Source of the DNA: a virus
Virus record (IMG/VR): IMGVR_UViG_3300035126_000394
Span: 1 to 37,700 of that record
Strand: one strand, 5' to 3'
Length of the DNA: 37,700 bases
In this document: piece by piece, positions 1 to 6,789 of the stretch
Layout: each line of letters starts with the position of its first letter
How positions within the stretch are numbered: position 1 is the stretch's first letter
Notes under the pieces: generated by a model
What the model was told of the DNA's origin: nothing
Seen by the model: the letters and a program-made list of their open reading frames with translations, nothing else
The model's database searches: none
Made by a program: the position numbers and the translations under genes

Positions 1-357
1 TTTGGATATGTAGCGGCGAGTGAGGAATGCACCATAATTCACGCTTACTAACTGTTCCAGTGGATCAATGAATACAAACTCCATACCATCATGCTGGAAG
101 TAGGAACCTGCATAGTTATCTATTGATGGCTTCTTCCTACCTGTATCTCCCTGCAAGGATACTAGCTTTTGCAGGAGTACTTGATTGGTACTGATGCAGC
201 GAGTGATCCCTTTCTTCTTACATGGGATCAGTATCTCGCTTAATGTAGTAATCGGTTCTAGTACTGGTATGATTGAAGCAGTACCTACTACGCTTTTAAG
301 GCGAGGCAGGTATGCTTTATCTCTGATAGTACCTAGAAAGAGAATACGATGGCTCAT
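1..357 (-). CDS. Partial left-edge gene, N-terminal 119 residues; possibly a DNA polymerase
   Basis: The minus strand stays open from an ATG to the left edge, so only the N-terminus is visible. The ATG overlaps the TAA of a 13-codon mini-ORF that itself starts inside the stop of the preceding gene, so translation may be coupled; no strong ribosome-binding site is seen. The protein starts MSHRILFLGTIRDKAYLPRL and later has a basic CKKKGITRC stretch and a GRKKPSIDNYAGSYF segment. From memory, similar N-termini occur on phage DNA polymerases, and a polymerase would suit the end of this replication arm. No catalytic motif lies inside the window, so this is a weak inference. What is firm is a long leftward coding frame. 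Confidence 0.6.
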   Translation of the reverse strand, partial: MSHRILFLGTIRDKAYLPRLKSVVGTASIIPVLEPITTLSEILIPCKKKGITRCISTNQVLLQKLVSLQGDTGRKKPSIDNYAGSYFQHDGMEFVFIDPLEQLVSVNYGAFLTRRYISK

Positions 358-394
358 TACTTTTGTTCCAGTTCGTCGACGTACTGTGCTGAGA

Positions 395-646
395 TCATAG
401 CACCAACTCCTTCTGTACTGGATTTGCGTAATCACCTGGCACCACAGTAAAGACACCAGTCTTAAGACTTACTGCGAAGAAGTCCCCACGATTAACTACT
501 TCCCAGATAGTGGTGCTATTGAATAGCCGCTTGGAGGGAACCATACGCAGGTACAGTTCATCCTTGTATTGGAATGGTACGCTAGGTAATGCATAGGTAG
601 GTGCCTTCTTAGCTACTACCTTCTTAGGCTTACTGGTTGCGCTCAT
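395..646 (-). CDS. Small phage protein, 83 aa, unknown function
   Basis: The ATG has a GGAG ribosome-binding site eight bases upstream and lies inside the end of the preceding gene (17-base overlap), typical of a tight phage operon. The N-terminus is Lys/Ala-rich (SKPKKVVAKKAPTY), which could bind nucleic acid or simply be flexible. The rest reads as a small beta-rich domain (LYLRMVP, TIWEVVN, FFAVSLKTGVFTVVPG). No known family is recognised. The position next to genes of DNA metabolism suggests an early accessory protein, but this is inference only. Confidence 0.75.
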   Translation of the reverse strand: MSATSKPKKVVAKKAPTYALPSVPFQYKDELYLRMVPSKRLFNSTTIWEVVNRGDFFAVSLKTGVFTVVPGDYANPVQKELVL

Positions 647-1007
647 ATTCTTGCTCCTCGGCAGTAGTCATCATATCGGATTCATACCTGTACAGCATCG
701 CATCTGCTACTTCCTGTGCGCTACAGAGAGCAGGATTACCTTGCCACTTAGCATATGCTCTTTCCCTACGTTCAGAAGGATCATCCAGTCCTAGCTTCTG
801 TTCAATGCTTTGCTTCTCTGCTGCTGTATATGCAGGCGAGGTGATACCTTCCTCAGCTTTGAATGCTAGGAGTTTCAGCTGGGACGCTAGGTTATCGCTC
901 ATCTTCGCAGTAGCTTCCCTTGTATCAGTACGAAGCAATGCTACTAGGTAATGTATCTGTGGAAGTGAGAGAGCTATGCGGTATTTGGAATCTTTAAGTG
1001 ATGACAT
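630..1007 (-). CDS. Early-arm phage protein, 125 aa, unknown function
   Basis: The ATG is preceded by a GGAA ribosome-binding site. The protein is mostly charged and helical, with no membrane segment or signal peptide. The C-terminal third (ERRERAYAKW, then a run of acidic residues) is strongly charged. No catalytic motif or known family is recognised. It follows a 91-base gap containing a 9-bp hairpin and overlaps the next gene by 17 bases, so it heads a sub-block of small leftward genes and may be expressed differently from the genes upstream of the hairpin. Confidence 0.75.
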   Translation of the reverse strand: MSSLKDSKYRIALSLPQIHYLVALLRTDTREATAKMSDNLASQLKLLAFKAEEGITSPAYTAAEKQSIEQKLGLDDPSERRERAYAKWQGNPALCSAQEVADAMLYRYESDMMTTAEEQEYERNQ

Positions 1008-1049
1008 GACATGAGGTTCCTTTCTGGTGTGATGTTACAGTTGTTTCTA

Positions 1050-1082
1050 TTGCACCCTACATCTTATGAACGCAGGGTGCAA
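1050..1082. other. Intergenic hairpin, 9-bp perfect stem
   Basis: TTGCACCCT (1050-1058) pairs with AGGGTGCAA (1074-1082) around a 15-base loop, between the stop of the 142-aa gene and the start of the 125-aa gene. Neither strand has a U-tract after the stem, so it is not a canonical intrinsic terminator. In the leftward transcript it could be an RNA-processing or 3'-stabilising structure. Confidence 0.6.
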
Positions 1083-1098
1083 AGGGAACAGCTAGAAC

Positions 1099-1527
1099 TT
1101 ACGCCAGGATCTTCACCAGATCAGTGTAGCTCTGGGTCTTATCCTTGTTCTGCCGCACCTTGGAAACAATGGTAACTTCCATACCATTGGAAGCTTCAGT
1201 GATCTCACGGATGTTACCACCACCAAAGAGGCCAGCCAGTTGCTTCAGTACTACCTTCAGCTTACCCTGAGAGAACTCATTGTCAAGCATGAAAAGAACG
1301 GAGCCTTCAGCACCAGCAGCCAGAGGAGTATCTTCAGTGGGGTTGCTCAGTTCCACCGTTTCAACTGCTTTCATTCCCAGTTCCAGAGAAGGATGCTTGT
1401 TCACTTCCTTCTTCTCCCACTGGATGATTACCTTGTGAGTGCCAGCAGGGTAAGTACCGAACTCAGGCATATCAGCCAGATCGTCCAGGGATGCGTCCAG
1501 CAGGGAGTCCATATTGATTTCGCTCAT
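1099..1527 (-). CDS. Putative ssDNA-binding protein partner of the Sak4 ATPase, 142 aa
   Basis: The ATG follows an AGAAGA ribosome-binding site. The N-terminus is acidic (about residues 1-25, SLLDASLDDLADMPEF). It is followed by an apparently beta-rich core (GTHKVIIQWEKKEV, AEGSVLFMLDN, NGMEVTIVSKVRQ) compatible with an OB-like fold. The core is glycine-bearing around FGGGN. Phage Sak4 recombinases are often encoded next to an SSB, and a Sak4-like gene lies two genes upstream, so an ssDNA-binding role is reasonable. I see no diagnostic SSB motif, and an unusual terminal acidic tail would be at the N- rather than the C-terminus. Function is inferred from size, fold impression and context. Confidence 0.45.
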   Translation of the reverse strand: MSEINMDSLLDASLDDLADMPEFGTYPAGTHKVIIQWEKKEVNKHPSLELGMKAVETVELSNPTEDTPLAAGAEGSVLFMLDNEFSQGKLKVVLKQLAGLFGGGNIREITEASNGMEVTIVSKVRQNKDKTQSYTDLVKILA

Positions 1528-1591
1528 GATATATCTTCTTTCTGTATAGATGTATTGCAGTTATGTATCGAAGGGATTACAAGGGTACAGG

Positions 1592-1885
1592 TTATCTTAC
1601 AATTCCTAGCAGCCTGTCTGCCACTAACTTTGTATAACCGACAATGTCATGCCAGCTATCGTGATAGTTAGGATCACCGTTTAGGATACGGCCAACCTTG
1701 TGGGCTACCATCTCCAAACATTCTTTCTGATCTGCATCAAGTTTATCCCAGTTGGTGGAATGCCTCATTGCGATCTTGATGTTCTGTGTTACAAGTGCAT
1801 GGCCAATGAAGCTACCATAGCGGCTGCCACGTTCATCGAGAGTAGCTTCGATGCTTACTTCTGGTTCTGTGGGATTATTTGGCAT
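1592..1885 (-). CDS. DUF6378-like phage protein, 97 aa
   Basis: The ATG at 1885 is chosen because an AAGGA site sits at proper distance; a TTG three codons upstream would be too close to it. The sequence pattern is very close to what I know as DUF6378: ERGSRYGSF near residue 20, a Trp/Leu helix, then CLEMVAHKVGRILNGDP and SWHDIVGYTKLVADRL at the C-terminus. This family is common in phages and prophages. Its conserved acidic and His residues on helices resemble the MazG/HisE all-alpha NTP pyrophosphatase group, but its activity is not established to my knowledge. The start overlaps the end of the upstream ATPase gene by 11 bases, so the two are probably co-translated. Confidence 0.8.
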   Translation of the reverse strand: MPNNPTEPEVSIEATLDERGSRYGSFIGHALVTQNIKIAMRHSTNWDKLDADQKECLEMVAHKVGRILNGDPNYHDSWHDIVGYTKLVADRLLGIVR

Positions 1886-2729
1886 TGCTGACAAGTCCTT
1901 TCAGATTAGCTAGTGCGGTCATTGCGGGAGTATTGGGTACAGCAGGTGCTTCCTTACGGAGAAAGATATCCAGAAGCGTGGGATCTACCTTATCTTCCAG
2001 ACATATATCCATTCTACTTCCAGACATTACATTGTTCGCGTATGTAGTCTTGGATGCGAAGTTATGCTTCTTGTTCTTGAGTTCACAGTACACCACATGA
2101 TCGAAGTACTTAGCAGTATTGCGGCTGAACTGAGTAGTACCACAGACAGGGAATAGCTTAGCCTTTCCATCTTCTTGTTGGCTTTCTACCACATGGGTAA
2201 TACATACTATATTGAACTTAGCTTGCTGGATTTGGGATAAGAACTTATCCAGTAGCTGCCCTTGATTACGGTAGTCAGACCACTCAGGTTTGTATAGTTC
2301 TTCCTGAGTCTTAGTGAGATGGTTCATCGCACTGTTGCTGAGTTGGGTAAGGCTATCTACCACTACAATGGCATCATTTGGCAGATCATTCAAGCAGACT
2401 GAGGAGAATGCAGCTTCTGCCTTCTTACACATCTGGCATGATACCTTACCATGAGCTTCGCATATCTCAGTCTTGACACCAGTTATTACCTTAAGCATGG
2501 TTTCAATGGCAATCGGGAACACTTTGGTATCAGGTATGGAGAGCAACTCAATGCGTTCCTGCTGTACCTGCGGCAGTTTCAGTAGCGTTTCATATCCATT
2601 CTCCAGATCAAAGAAGATGAGGTTGAAGTCACTGGATAGCGCAGCAGCTAGCTGAGTCTTACCAGATTTAGGTTCTCCATAGACTAGAACTCTGCTAGTC
2701 TTGGAGTGATGCTTGTCTGTGAGTTTCAT
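1875..2729 (-). CDS. Sak4/RecA-like AAA ATPase, phage recombinase, 284 aa
   Basis: This is a RecA-fold ATPase of the phage AAA_24/Sak4 type. The Walker A motif GEPKSGKT is at residues 18-25 and the Walker B strand IVVVD at 121-125, followed by SLTQLS. A later strand, KFNIVCITHVVE, fits the sensor position. Sak4 proteins are minimal Rad51/RecA homologues that anneal single strands and act with an SSB in phage recombination. An insert before Walker B carries C90, H93, C98 and C101 in a C-x2-H-x4-C-x2-C arrangement plus C112, which could bind zinc. The start overlaps the upstream gene's stop (ATGA), and the DUF6378 gene starts inside its own end. Family assignment is good; the substrate is inferred. 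Confidence 0.8.
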   Translation of the reverse strand: MKLTDKHHSKTSRVLVYGEPKSGKTQLAAALSSDFNLIFFDLENGYETLLKLPQVQQERIELLSIPDTKVFPIAIETMLKVITGVKTEICEAHGKVSCQMCKKAEAAFSSVCLNDLPNDAIVVVDSLTQLSNSAMNHLTKTQEELYKPEWSDYRNQGQLLDKFLSQIQQAKFNIVCITHVVESQQEDGKAKLFPVCGTTQFSRNTAKYFDHVVYCELKNKKHNFASKTTYANNVMSGSRMDICLEDKVDPTLLDIFLRKEAPAVPNTPAMTALANLKGLVSNAK

Positions 2730-3025
2730 ACCGGCACATCCTTGGGCTTGATCACAGCAAGGATCACAAGATTGATATCCAGGGTATCCACCACTTGTTC
2801 ATATACCTTGATGGATACCTGCTTAACTACTGTGCGCTTAGGAGGATAGGAATATGTATCTCTTGCATACATGCCATCTGCTTGAAGGTTGAAACGCTTC
2901 CTATCATCGAAGTCAAGAGCCTCATATTCCTGTGCGGATATGAACTCTCTACCATCCTGGCAGTATGCACCTTGTTCATCGCTGCATACTGTCTTTGTTT
3001 CTTCGATTGTGATTGTGTAGCTCAT
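2726..3025 (-). CDS. Phage protein of unknown function, 99 aa
   Basis: The ATG has an AAGGA site at a longish distance. The protein has a short N-terminal beta region (SYTITIEETKTV), two cysteines (positions 14 and 22), an acidic EYEALDFDDRKRF helix, and a C-terminal strand-rich part (QVVDTLDINLVILAVI) ending in KPKDVPV. No family is recognised. It sits between the RecB-like nuclease and the Sak4-like ATPase and overlaps the latter by four bases, so it may be an accessory factor of the recombination set. Confidence 0.7.
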   Translation of the reverse strand: MSYTITIEETKTVCSDEQGAYCQDGREFISAQEYEALDFDDRKRFNLQADGMYARDTYSYPPKRTVVKQVSIKVYEQVVDTLDINLVILAVIKPKDVPV

Positions 3026-3031
3026 GATATA

Positions 3032-3958
3032 TTATTCCTTTGAGAGTTGCGCTTGAATGAGTTCTTGAATTGTCACCTTCACTTGGTACTTCCTCTTGTT
3101 ATCCTTCAGGATTTTCTTAGCTCCACCAAAGGTGAGTGGTTCAGCTAAGGTTTCTGTGGCAAGAGTACATAGATTCATATACTCACACTCACGATAAAAG
3201 CTATAACATGATTCACCATGCATAGGATACACACCGATACCTTCATACAGCTGTAGCTTCTGCTTCTCAAGCAGTAGTTCCTGTATCCACAGTGCGCGCT
3301 GGAGGTAGCTCTTATGGAATGGAAGCTGCTCATACTCCATCTCTTTTGTTTTATACACCAGATAGAGGACTTTGTACGCACTAAGGGAAGGAAAGAGATG
3401 ATCTAATACAACAGAATATCCAATTGCTTGGGAGGAATTCTTGTATGTGGCAGCATTCAGCTTGGCAGAGGTGGTCTTTACTTCCAGTACCATTACCTCA
3501 CCAGTCACTCTGTGAGAGAGCACAGCATCTACGAATCCTCTGAACAGGAAGCGATCACCTAGATCTACAGTGAAGCCAAGTTCTACTGCTGGCTTGCCTT
3601 CATGGATTACCAGCTCATAATCTTTCAGGTATCCATTCTCCCTGTGAAGGAATGCAAACTTCTGTACTGCTGCTATAGCTAGCCAGAAACTCTTTACCTG
3701 TTTCGTGTTGAATGCAAGCAGGTGCGGTTCCCACATGAGGAAGCAGTTCCAGATGATCTGTTTCAGTGGCTTACCTTCAAATACTTCCTGTATCCCTAGT
3801 CCTACTAGGTGACCGAATGCGAAGGTGATGGAGGAATCATAGTCCTCCTCTTGGTCTGGCCTAGTACCTAGCTTATATAGCTGGTACTTGCGTGGGCAGC
3901 TATGGAGAGTGAGGTTGGAGGAATAGGATAGCTGTTTCACCCTGAGATCAATGGGCAT
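3032..3958 (-). CDS. PD-(D/E)XK nuclease, Cas4/RecB type with Cys4 cluster, 308 aa
   Basis: All core motifs of the Cas4/RecB-like exonuclease family are visible: H50, the GFVDAV motif with D144, VLEVKTTS with E159 and K161, and QAIGY with Q177 and Y181. Cysteines at C21 (SCPRKYQ) and C251, C258, C264 near the C-terminus match the split four-Cys pattern that holds a 4Fe-4S cluster in Cas4 and AddB. The family degrades or resects DNA ends, giving single strands for a recombinase such as the downstream Sak4-like protein. The ATG at 3958 is preferred over the GTG one codon upstream because GGAGG lies seven bases before it. The start overlaps the upstream stop (TGATG). Confidence 0.85.
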   Translation of the reverse strand: MPIDLRVKQLSYSSNLTLHSCPRKYQLYKLGTRPDQEEDYDSSITFAFGHLVGLGIQEVFEGKPLKQIIWNCFLMWEPHLLAFNTKQVKSFWLAIAAVQKFAFLHRENGYLKDYELVIHEGKPAVELGFTVDLGDRFLFRGFVDAVLSHRVTGEVMVLEVKTTSAKLNAATYKNSSQAIGYSVVLDHLFPSLSAYKVLYLVYKTKEMEYEQLPFHKSYLQRALWIQELLLEKQKLQLYEGIGVYPMHGESCYSFYRECEYMNLCTLATETLAEPLTFGGAKKILKDNKRKYQVKVTIQELIQAQLSKE

Positions 3959-4302
3959 CACAGATCCTCCGCTTTCAATGCACCAAGTCTAGCCTTGAGA
4001 GCAGGAGTTACTCCCTTGGTACTGATGGCTGTAGCAATTGCTGAAGGAGGAGGTACATACACTGGCAATACATACAGCTCATACCATGCCCCAGATGCAC
4101 CACACATAGCATTAAACGAACGTAGCTCCTGCAAGCATTCACACTTGAGAGATTTGATTGGTATCCCTGTTACTAGGTTATGAGTAGCAGAGAAGATATT
4201 GGAAGGGTGATGGCATCTCCAGTTATCTGAGGAATCTAGGCGAATCCTATTACCAAGCAGATGCTTGCAGTTGCAGCAGAACTTGAGTTCGCAAGTATCC
4301 AT
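3958..4302 (-). CDS. Cysteine-rich probable zinc-binding protein, 114 aa
   Basis: The N-terminal half is crowded with potential metal ligands: C4, C9, C10, C12 (FCCNCKHL), C30-H31-H32 (WRCHHPS), C54 and C56, then C67. The pattern of CxxC followed by a CxHP element, then LVTG and KxCECxxxR, recurs in small phage zinc-ribbon-like proteins of unknown function. The C-terminal half is Pro/Ala-rich and probably unstructured. Its TAA-side neighbours overlap at both ends (TAATG upstream, TGATG downstream), so it is translated together with the nuclease. A structural or nucleic-acid-binding role is inference. Confidence 0.7.
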   Translation of the reverse strand: MDTCELKFCCNCKHLLGNRIRLDSSDNWRCHHPSNIFSATHNLVTGIPIKSLKCECLQELRSFNAMCGASGAWYELYVLPVYVPPPSAIATAISTKGVTPALKARLGALKAEDL

Positions 4303-4496
4303 TATTCCTGGCCCTCCAAGAATCCTGCTATATCTCCTTCACAGATGGGACAAGTAGCTTCATCGGAAGCTTTCTCAATCCTCTTGCACAGTTCCTCAAT
4401 TACAGGAGAGAATTCCCTGCTATCTGTGAGCTGGCGCAGTAGTTCTGCGTTTGATAGTCCAGCATACTGAGTGATGGTAGCCATATCAAATATCAT
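4302..4496 (-). CDS. Small protein with CPIC zinc-knuckle motif, 64 aa
   Basis: The protein has a single CPIC motif near residue 49 after a helical stretch (SNAELLRQLTDSREFSP, VIEELCKRIEKA). One CxxC alone could form half of a zinc site in a dimer. The start is uncertain: ATG at 4496 lies inside the upstream gene, whereas ATG at 4484 (MATITQYAG) sits just after the upstream stop. Neither has a strong ribosome-binding site, suggesting translational coupling. Its stop overlaps the start of the cysteine-rich neighbour. Function unknown. Confidence 0.65.
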   Translation of the reverse strand: MIFDMATITQYAGLSNAELLRQLTDSREFSPVIEELCKRIEKASDEATCPICEGDIAGFLEGQE

Positions 4497-4752
4497 CCAT
4501 GCTGATCTTCTTCAGCGTCTTGCCACCTTTAGTACCAGTGGTCATGGTAGTCATGATCTCTATCTTAGTCTGTGCTTCCAGACCGCTTACCAGGATACCA
4601 ATTTCATCCTCGCTTAGTAGAGTTACTTGGGCAGGATCAGTCTTAAGTGTCTTGTGGATTTCAGCAAGGAGAATAGGTAAGGTAGGATGTGCAGCTAAGA
4701 GAGCAGCTTGCACCTGTGATACTTTTTCCTGTAGTTGCTCAAGGGTATTCAT
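4486..4752 (-). CDS. Small helical phage protein, 88 aa, unknown function
   Basis: The N-terminal half (LEQLQEKVSQVQAALLAAH) has heptad-like spacing and may form a short coiled coil. The C-terminus is Thr/Met/Lys-rich (MTTMTTGTKGGKTLKKISMDDI). There is no cysteine, signal peptide or membrane segment. The ATG overlaps the stop of the upstream gene (ATGA), placing it in a chain of coupled small genes. No family is recognised. Confidence 0.65.
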   Translation of the reverse strand: MNTLEQLQEKVSQVQAALLAAHPTLPILLAEIHKTLKTDPAQVTLLSEDEIGILVSGLEAQTKIEIMTTMTTGTKGGKTLKKISMDDI

Positions 4753-5009
4753 GGCTTGGCTTTTGCCTTTCTGTGAGCTTGTATAGCTTTGATGTTCCTG
4801 ATGGCTTGACTGATATGCTTCAGGACATAGTACAGTTCCCCATCTACCATGTCATAGGTTCCATAGATAGACAGATTGCTTAGGTTTCCCTTAGCACCAA
4901 TGAGTTGGAACAGGGCATAGTTCTCCTTAGAAGCTAGCCGCTGTCTTTCATTCTGAGGCCTACCAACTTTGGTAGTTTTCTTCTTACCGTATAGGCCATA
5001 GGTATTCAC
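4749..5009 (-). CDS. Small basic phage protein, 86 aa, GTG start
   Basis: The GTG start overlaps the preceding TGA (GTGA), so re-initiation by ribosomes finishing the upstream gene is likely. The protein is strongly basic at both ends (GLYGKKKTTKVGRPQNERQR and HRKAKAKP). The middle is helical (GELYYVLKHISQAIRNIKAI). The KVGRP-like segment resembles a minor-groove AT-hook core, so DNA binding is possible, but this is only a motif impression. Function unknown. Confidence 0.65.
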   Translation of the reverse strand: MNTYGLYGKKKTTKVGRPQNERQRLASKENYALFQLIGAKGNLSNLSIYGTYDMVDGELYYVLKHISQAIRNIKAIQAHRKAKAKP

Positions 5010-5254
5010 GGCAGCAGTCCCTTCTTATCAGCTATCCACCGCTGTATTACTACATGATCCGGATGAATCTCAGATACCTGGCTAATAGGTATCCATACCT
5101 GTACCTGTTCTATGTTCTCATAGGAATCCAGGTACTCAGGTATGATGCAGATAGCCTTACCAGATTCTCCCTTGTTCTTGCAAGGAATTGATACGCTATC
5201 CTTCAGTGAATTCCCAGCGAATGCTTCTTTCAATGGATTAAAATGTGTGTTCAT
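5006..5254 (-). CDS. Small phage protein with WIPxSQV...WLxxKKG-type C-terminus, 82 aa
   Basis: The C-terminal half (VQVWIPISQVSEI, then VVIQRWIADKKGLLP) matches a recurrent small beta-rich phage domain that I know from many phages and mobile elements without an assigned activity. The N-terminal part has two cysteines (IPCKNKGESGKAICIIP). The start overlaps the upstream stop by ATGA and its own stop overlaps the next GTG, so it is the second member of a coupled chain. Function unknown. Confidence 0.7.
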   Translation of the reverse strand: MNTHFNPLKEAFAGNSLKDSVSIPCKNKGESGKAICIIPEYLDSYENIEQVQVWIPISQVSEIHPDHVVIQRWIADKKGLLP

Positions 5255-5502
5255 AGCTCGCTTAGTCCTATGGATATATGTAATGTGATGGATAGAAAAG
5301 AACCTTTGGATTCAAAGTGCAGTCTTGCTTTCTTGTGATCCTCTGCTATCAGGAAGGAGAATGCAATGTCTTGGTTTCTCCGCTTCTTTACTGCTTTTAT
5401 AATGCGAGGATGTAGAGCTGGTGGTGCAGCTAGTCTGCACTTTCCTTTTTCTTTCAGCTCATTCCAGATAGGTAAGTATCTGGATTTAATTGGAGTAGCC
5501 AT
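5251..5502 (-). CDS. Small basic phage protein, 83 aa, starts at a terminator U-tract
   Basis: The first half is basic (IKSRYLPIWNELKEKGKCRL, then IIKAVKKRRNQD) and the second half has hydrophobic strands (IAFSFLIAED, SFLSITLHISI). No family is recognised. The ATG comes directly after the U-rich tail of a predicted terminator hairpin and no ribosome-binding site precedes it, so its expression should depend on readthrough and perhaps on hairpin folding. It begins the chain of overlapping small genes that runs down to the nuclease. Confidence 0.65.
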   Translation of the reverse strand: MATPIKSRYLPIWNELKEKGKCRLAAPPALHPRIIKAVKKRRNQDIAFSFLIAEDHKKARLHFESKGSFLSITLHISIGLSEL

Positions 5503-5537
5503 AAGAAAAGCAGCTATGCTTTGCAGAACATAGCTGC
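5503..5537 (-). terminator. Intrinsic terminator/attenuator after the 211-aa gene
   Basis: In the leftward transcript GCAGCTATG pairs with CATAGCTGC (9 bp, 5510-5518 with 5529-5537; 10-base loop) and is followed at once by UUUUCUU. The U-tract runs into the ATG of the next gene. This should end much of the transcription of the upstream 211-aa gene and lower expression of the small genes beyond it. Confidence 0.75.
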
Positions 5538-5560
5538 CAGTCTTATTGCAACTGCAAGTA

Positions 5561-6196
5561 TTACAGGTTGTTCAGCAGAGCAGTTTCATCAGCAGCGAGA
5601 AGCGTGTCCGCTTTCTCAGAGAGGAACTTCACAGCATCAGCGTATTCCTCAGCATTGGGGCTGTTGGAAACGTAGATAGCCAGCTGTTCTTTGAGCTTGG
5701 AAACAACAGCCTTGTTGCTCTTGACTGCTTGGAACTTATTAAGGAACAACTTGACTGCATTACCAACTTGTTCAGCAGTCTTGCCAGTAACAGCAGGCAT
5801 GACAAGAATGTAATCCTTGCCGAATGCTTCCCAGACTTCCTTGGCAATACCACGGCCACGCTTCTCAGCTTCAGGCATATTGGCAATGAATTCCCAGAAG
5901 CACTGCTCCATTGGGAAGTCTTTGTCAGTCATGGTTTCATTGTCATTCAGGAGGGAGCGAGCCTGAGCTGCAACAATATCAGCAGCAGCAGCCAGCAACA
6001 GTTCCAGTCCTTTGCCACCAGTTTCCAGAATCTTCACCAGTCCTTCAACAGAAGGAGTAGGAAGCTTCAGTTCAACTGTTTCACGCTTGTTACCAAGATC
6101 ATCCTTCTTGAAATGGAATTTTGTATCACGAAGATCAACAGTGTTGTCGAAATTAGCAACCACTTCAGTTTGACCAACATTGGTAGTGTCATTCAT
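5561..6196 (-). CDS. Probably abundant early phage protein, 211 aa, unknown function
   Basis: There is a good AGGAGAT ribosome-binding site before the ATG and a terminator directly after the gene. Its codons look more host-adapted than those of the neighbours (many AAC, TTC, CTG and GAA). Together these suggest high expression. The protein is soluble and mainly helical: an N-terminal beta or flexible part to about residue 50, then Ala-rich helices (ELLLAAAADIVAAQARSLL) and a lysine-rich C-terminal region (LFLNKFQAVKSNKAVVSKLKEQ). No catalytic motif is recognised. A structural or DNA-covering role in early infection is possible but unproven. Confidence 0.75.
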   Translation of the reverse strand: MNDTTNVGQTEVVANFDNTVDLRDTKFHFKKDDLGNKRETVELKLPTPSVEGLVKILETGGKGLELLLAAAADIVAAQARSLLNDNETMTDKDFPMEQCFWEFIANMPEAEKRGRGIAKEVWEAFGKDYILVMPAVTGKTAEQVGNAVKLFLNKFQAVKSNKAVVSKLKEQLAIYVSNSPNAEEYADAVKFLSEKADTLLAADETALLNNL

Positions 6197-6262
6197 TTTT
6201 GAATCTCCTAGGATTGGATGTGAAAGATTTTATACTGATCTTTCCTCAACAGTTTCCATATC

Positions 6263-6775
6263 TTATCCGATGGCGGGGTCTTTGTCAATGCCCTTTGGTT
6301 TTAGATAGCAAGGAAGTGTAGAAATAACACAAGCCCTGTTCTCCACTTGCTCTTGCTGCGTACTCCACTTACAATTCTCTTTGTTATATCCTTTATCATT
6401 ATCCTTTCTATCAAGAGATAATCCTGCTGGCCTACTCCCCATATCAGCATAGAAATTAAGGAAGTCCATTCTCCACTCTTGGCACACTAAGATTCCTCTA
6501 CCTCCATATCTGTGATACTGTGGGTAGTTACTGTTGTAGCATCTATTGTGCATGTTCATCCAGGCTTTGTATTCTGCTGGATAATTAAGTTCATCCTGGC
6601 ACTTCCCACAGGATTTTGCTCTTTTCAAGTGGTTAGTTCCTATTACTCTTGTTTTACCACACCTGCACTGAACTTTCCACTGAGAGTATTTCTCCTTAGT
6701 TTCTGGATAGTATTTCTCTAACACAGTTAGCCTTCCAAATACTTTACCTGTTAGCTGCTTTGCTGGGTATGGCAT
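6263..6775 (-). CDS. Free-standing HNH homing endonuclease, 170 aa (copy 1)
   Basis: The start is the internal ATG with AAAGGAG seven bases upstream, not the longer frame beginning 14 codons earlier. The protein starts with the GKVFGRLTVLE element of phage HNH enzymes, followed by a zinc-ribbon-like set of cysteines (C37, C39, C56, C59). Then come the HNH region MHNRCY (H76), YGGRGILVC, FYADMG and LDRKDNDKGYNKENCKW. Such enzymes nick or cut a target site in related phages and spread their own gene. It sits between two unrelated genes with an 11-bp hairpin just before its ribosome-binding site, a layout typical of invading free-standing homing genes. A related copy is encoded at 8876-9376. Confidence 0.88.
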   Translation of the reverse strand: MPYPAKQLTGKVFGRLTVLEKYYPETKEKYSQWKVQCRCGKTRVIGTNHLKRAKSCGKCQDELNYPAEYKAWMNMHNRCYNSNYPQYHRYGGRGILVCQEWRMDFLNFYADMGSRPAGLSLDRKDNDKGYNKENCKWSTQQEQVENRACVISTLPCYLKPKGIDKDPAIG

Positions 6776-6789
6776 TATGTTCTCCTTTA

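Noticed and set aside
357-398. 13-codon mini-ORF between the left-edge gene and the 83-aa gene
   Set aside because: Too short to support as a protein gene; more likely a by-product or a coupling element of overlapping starts and stops.
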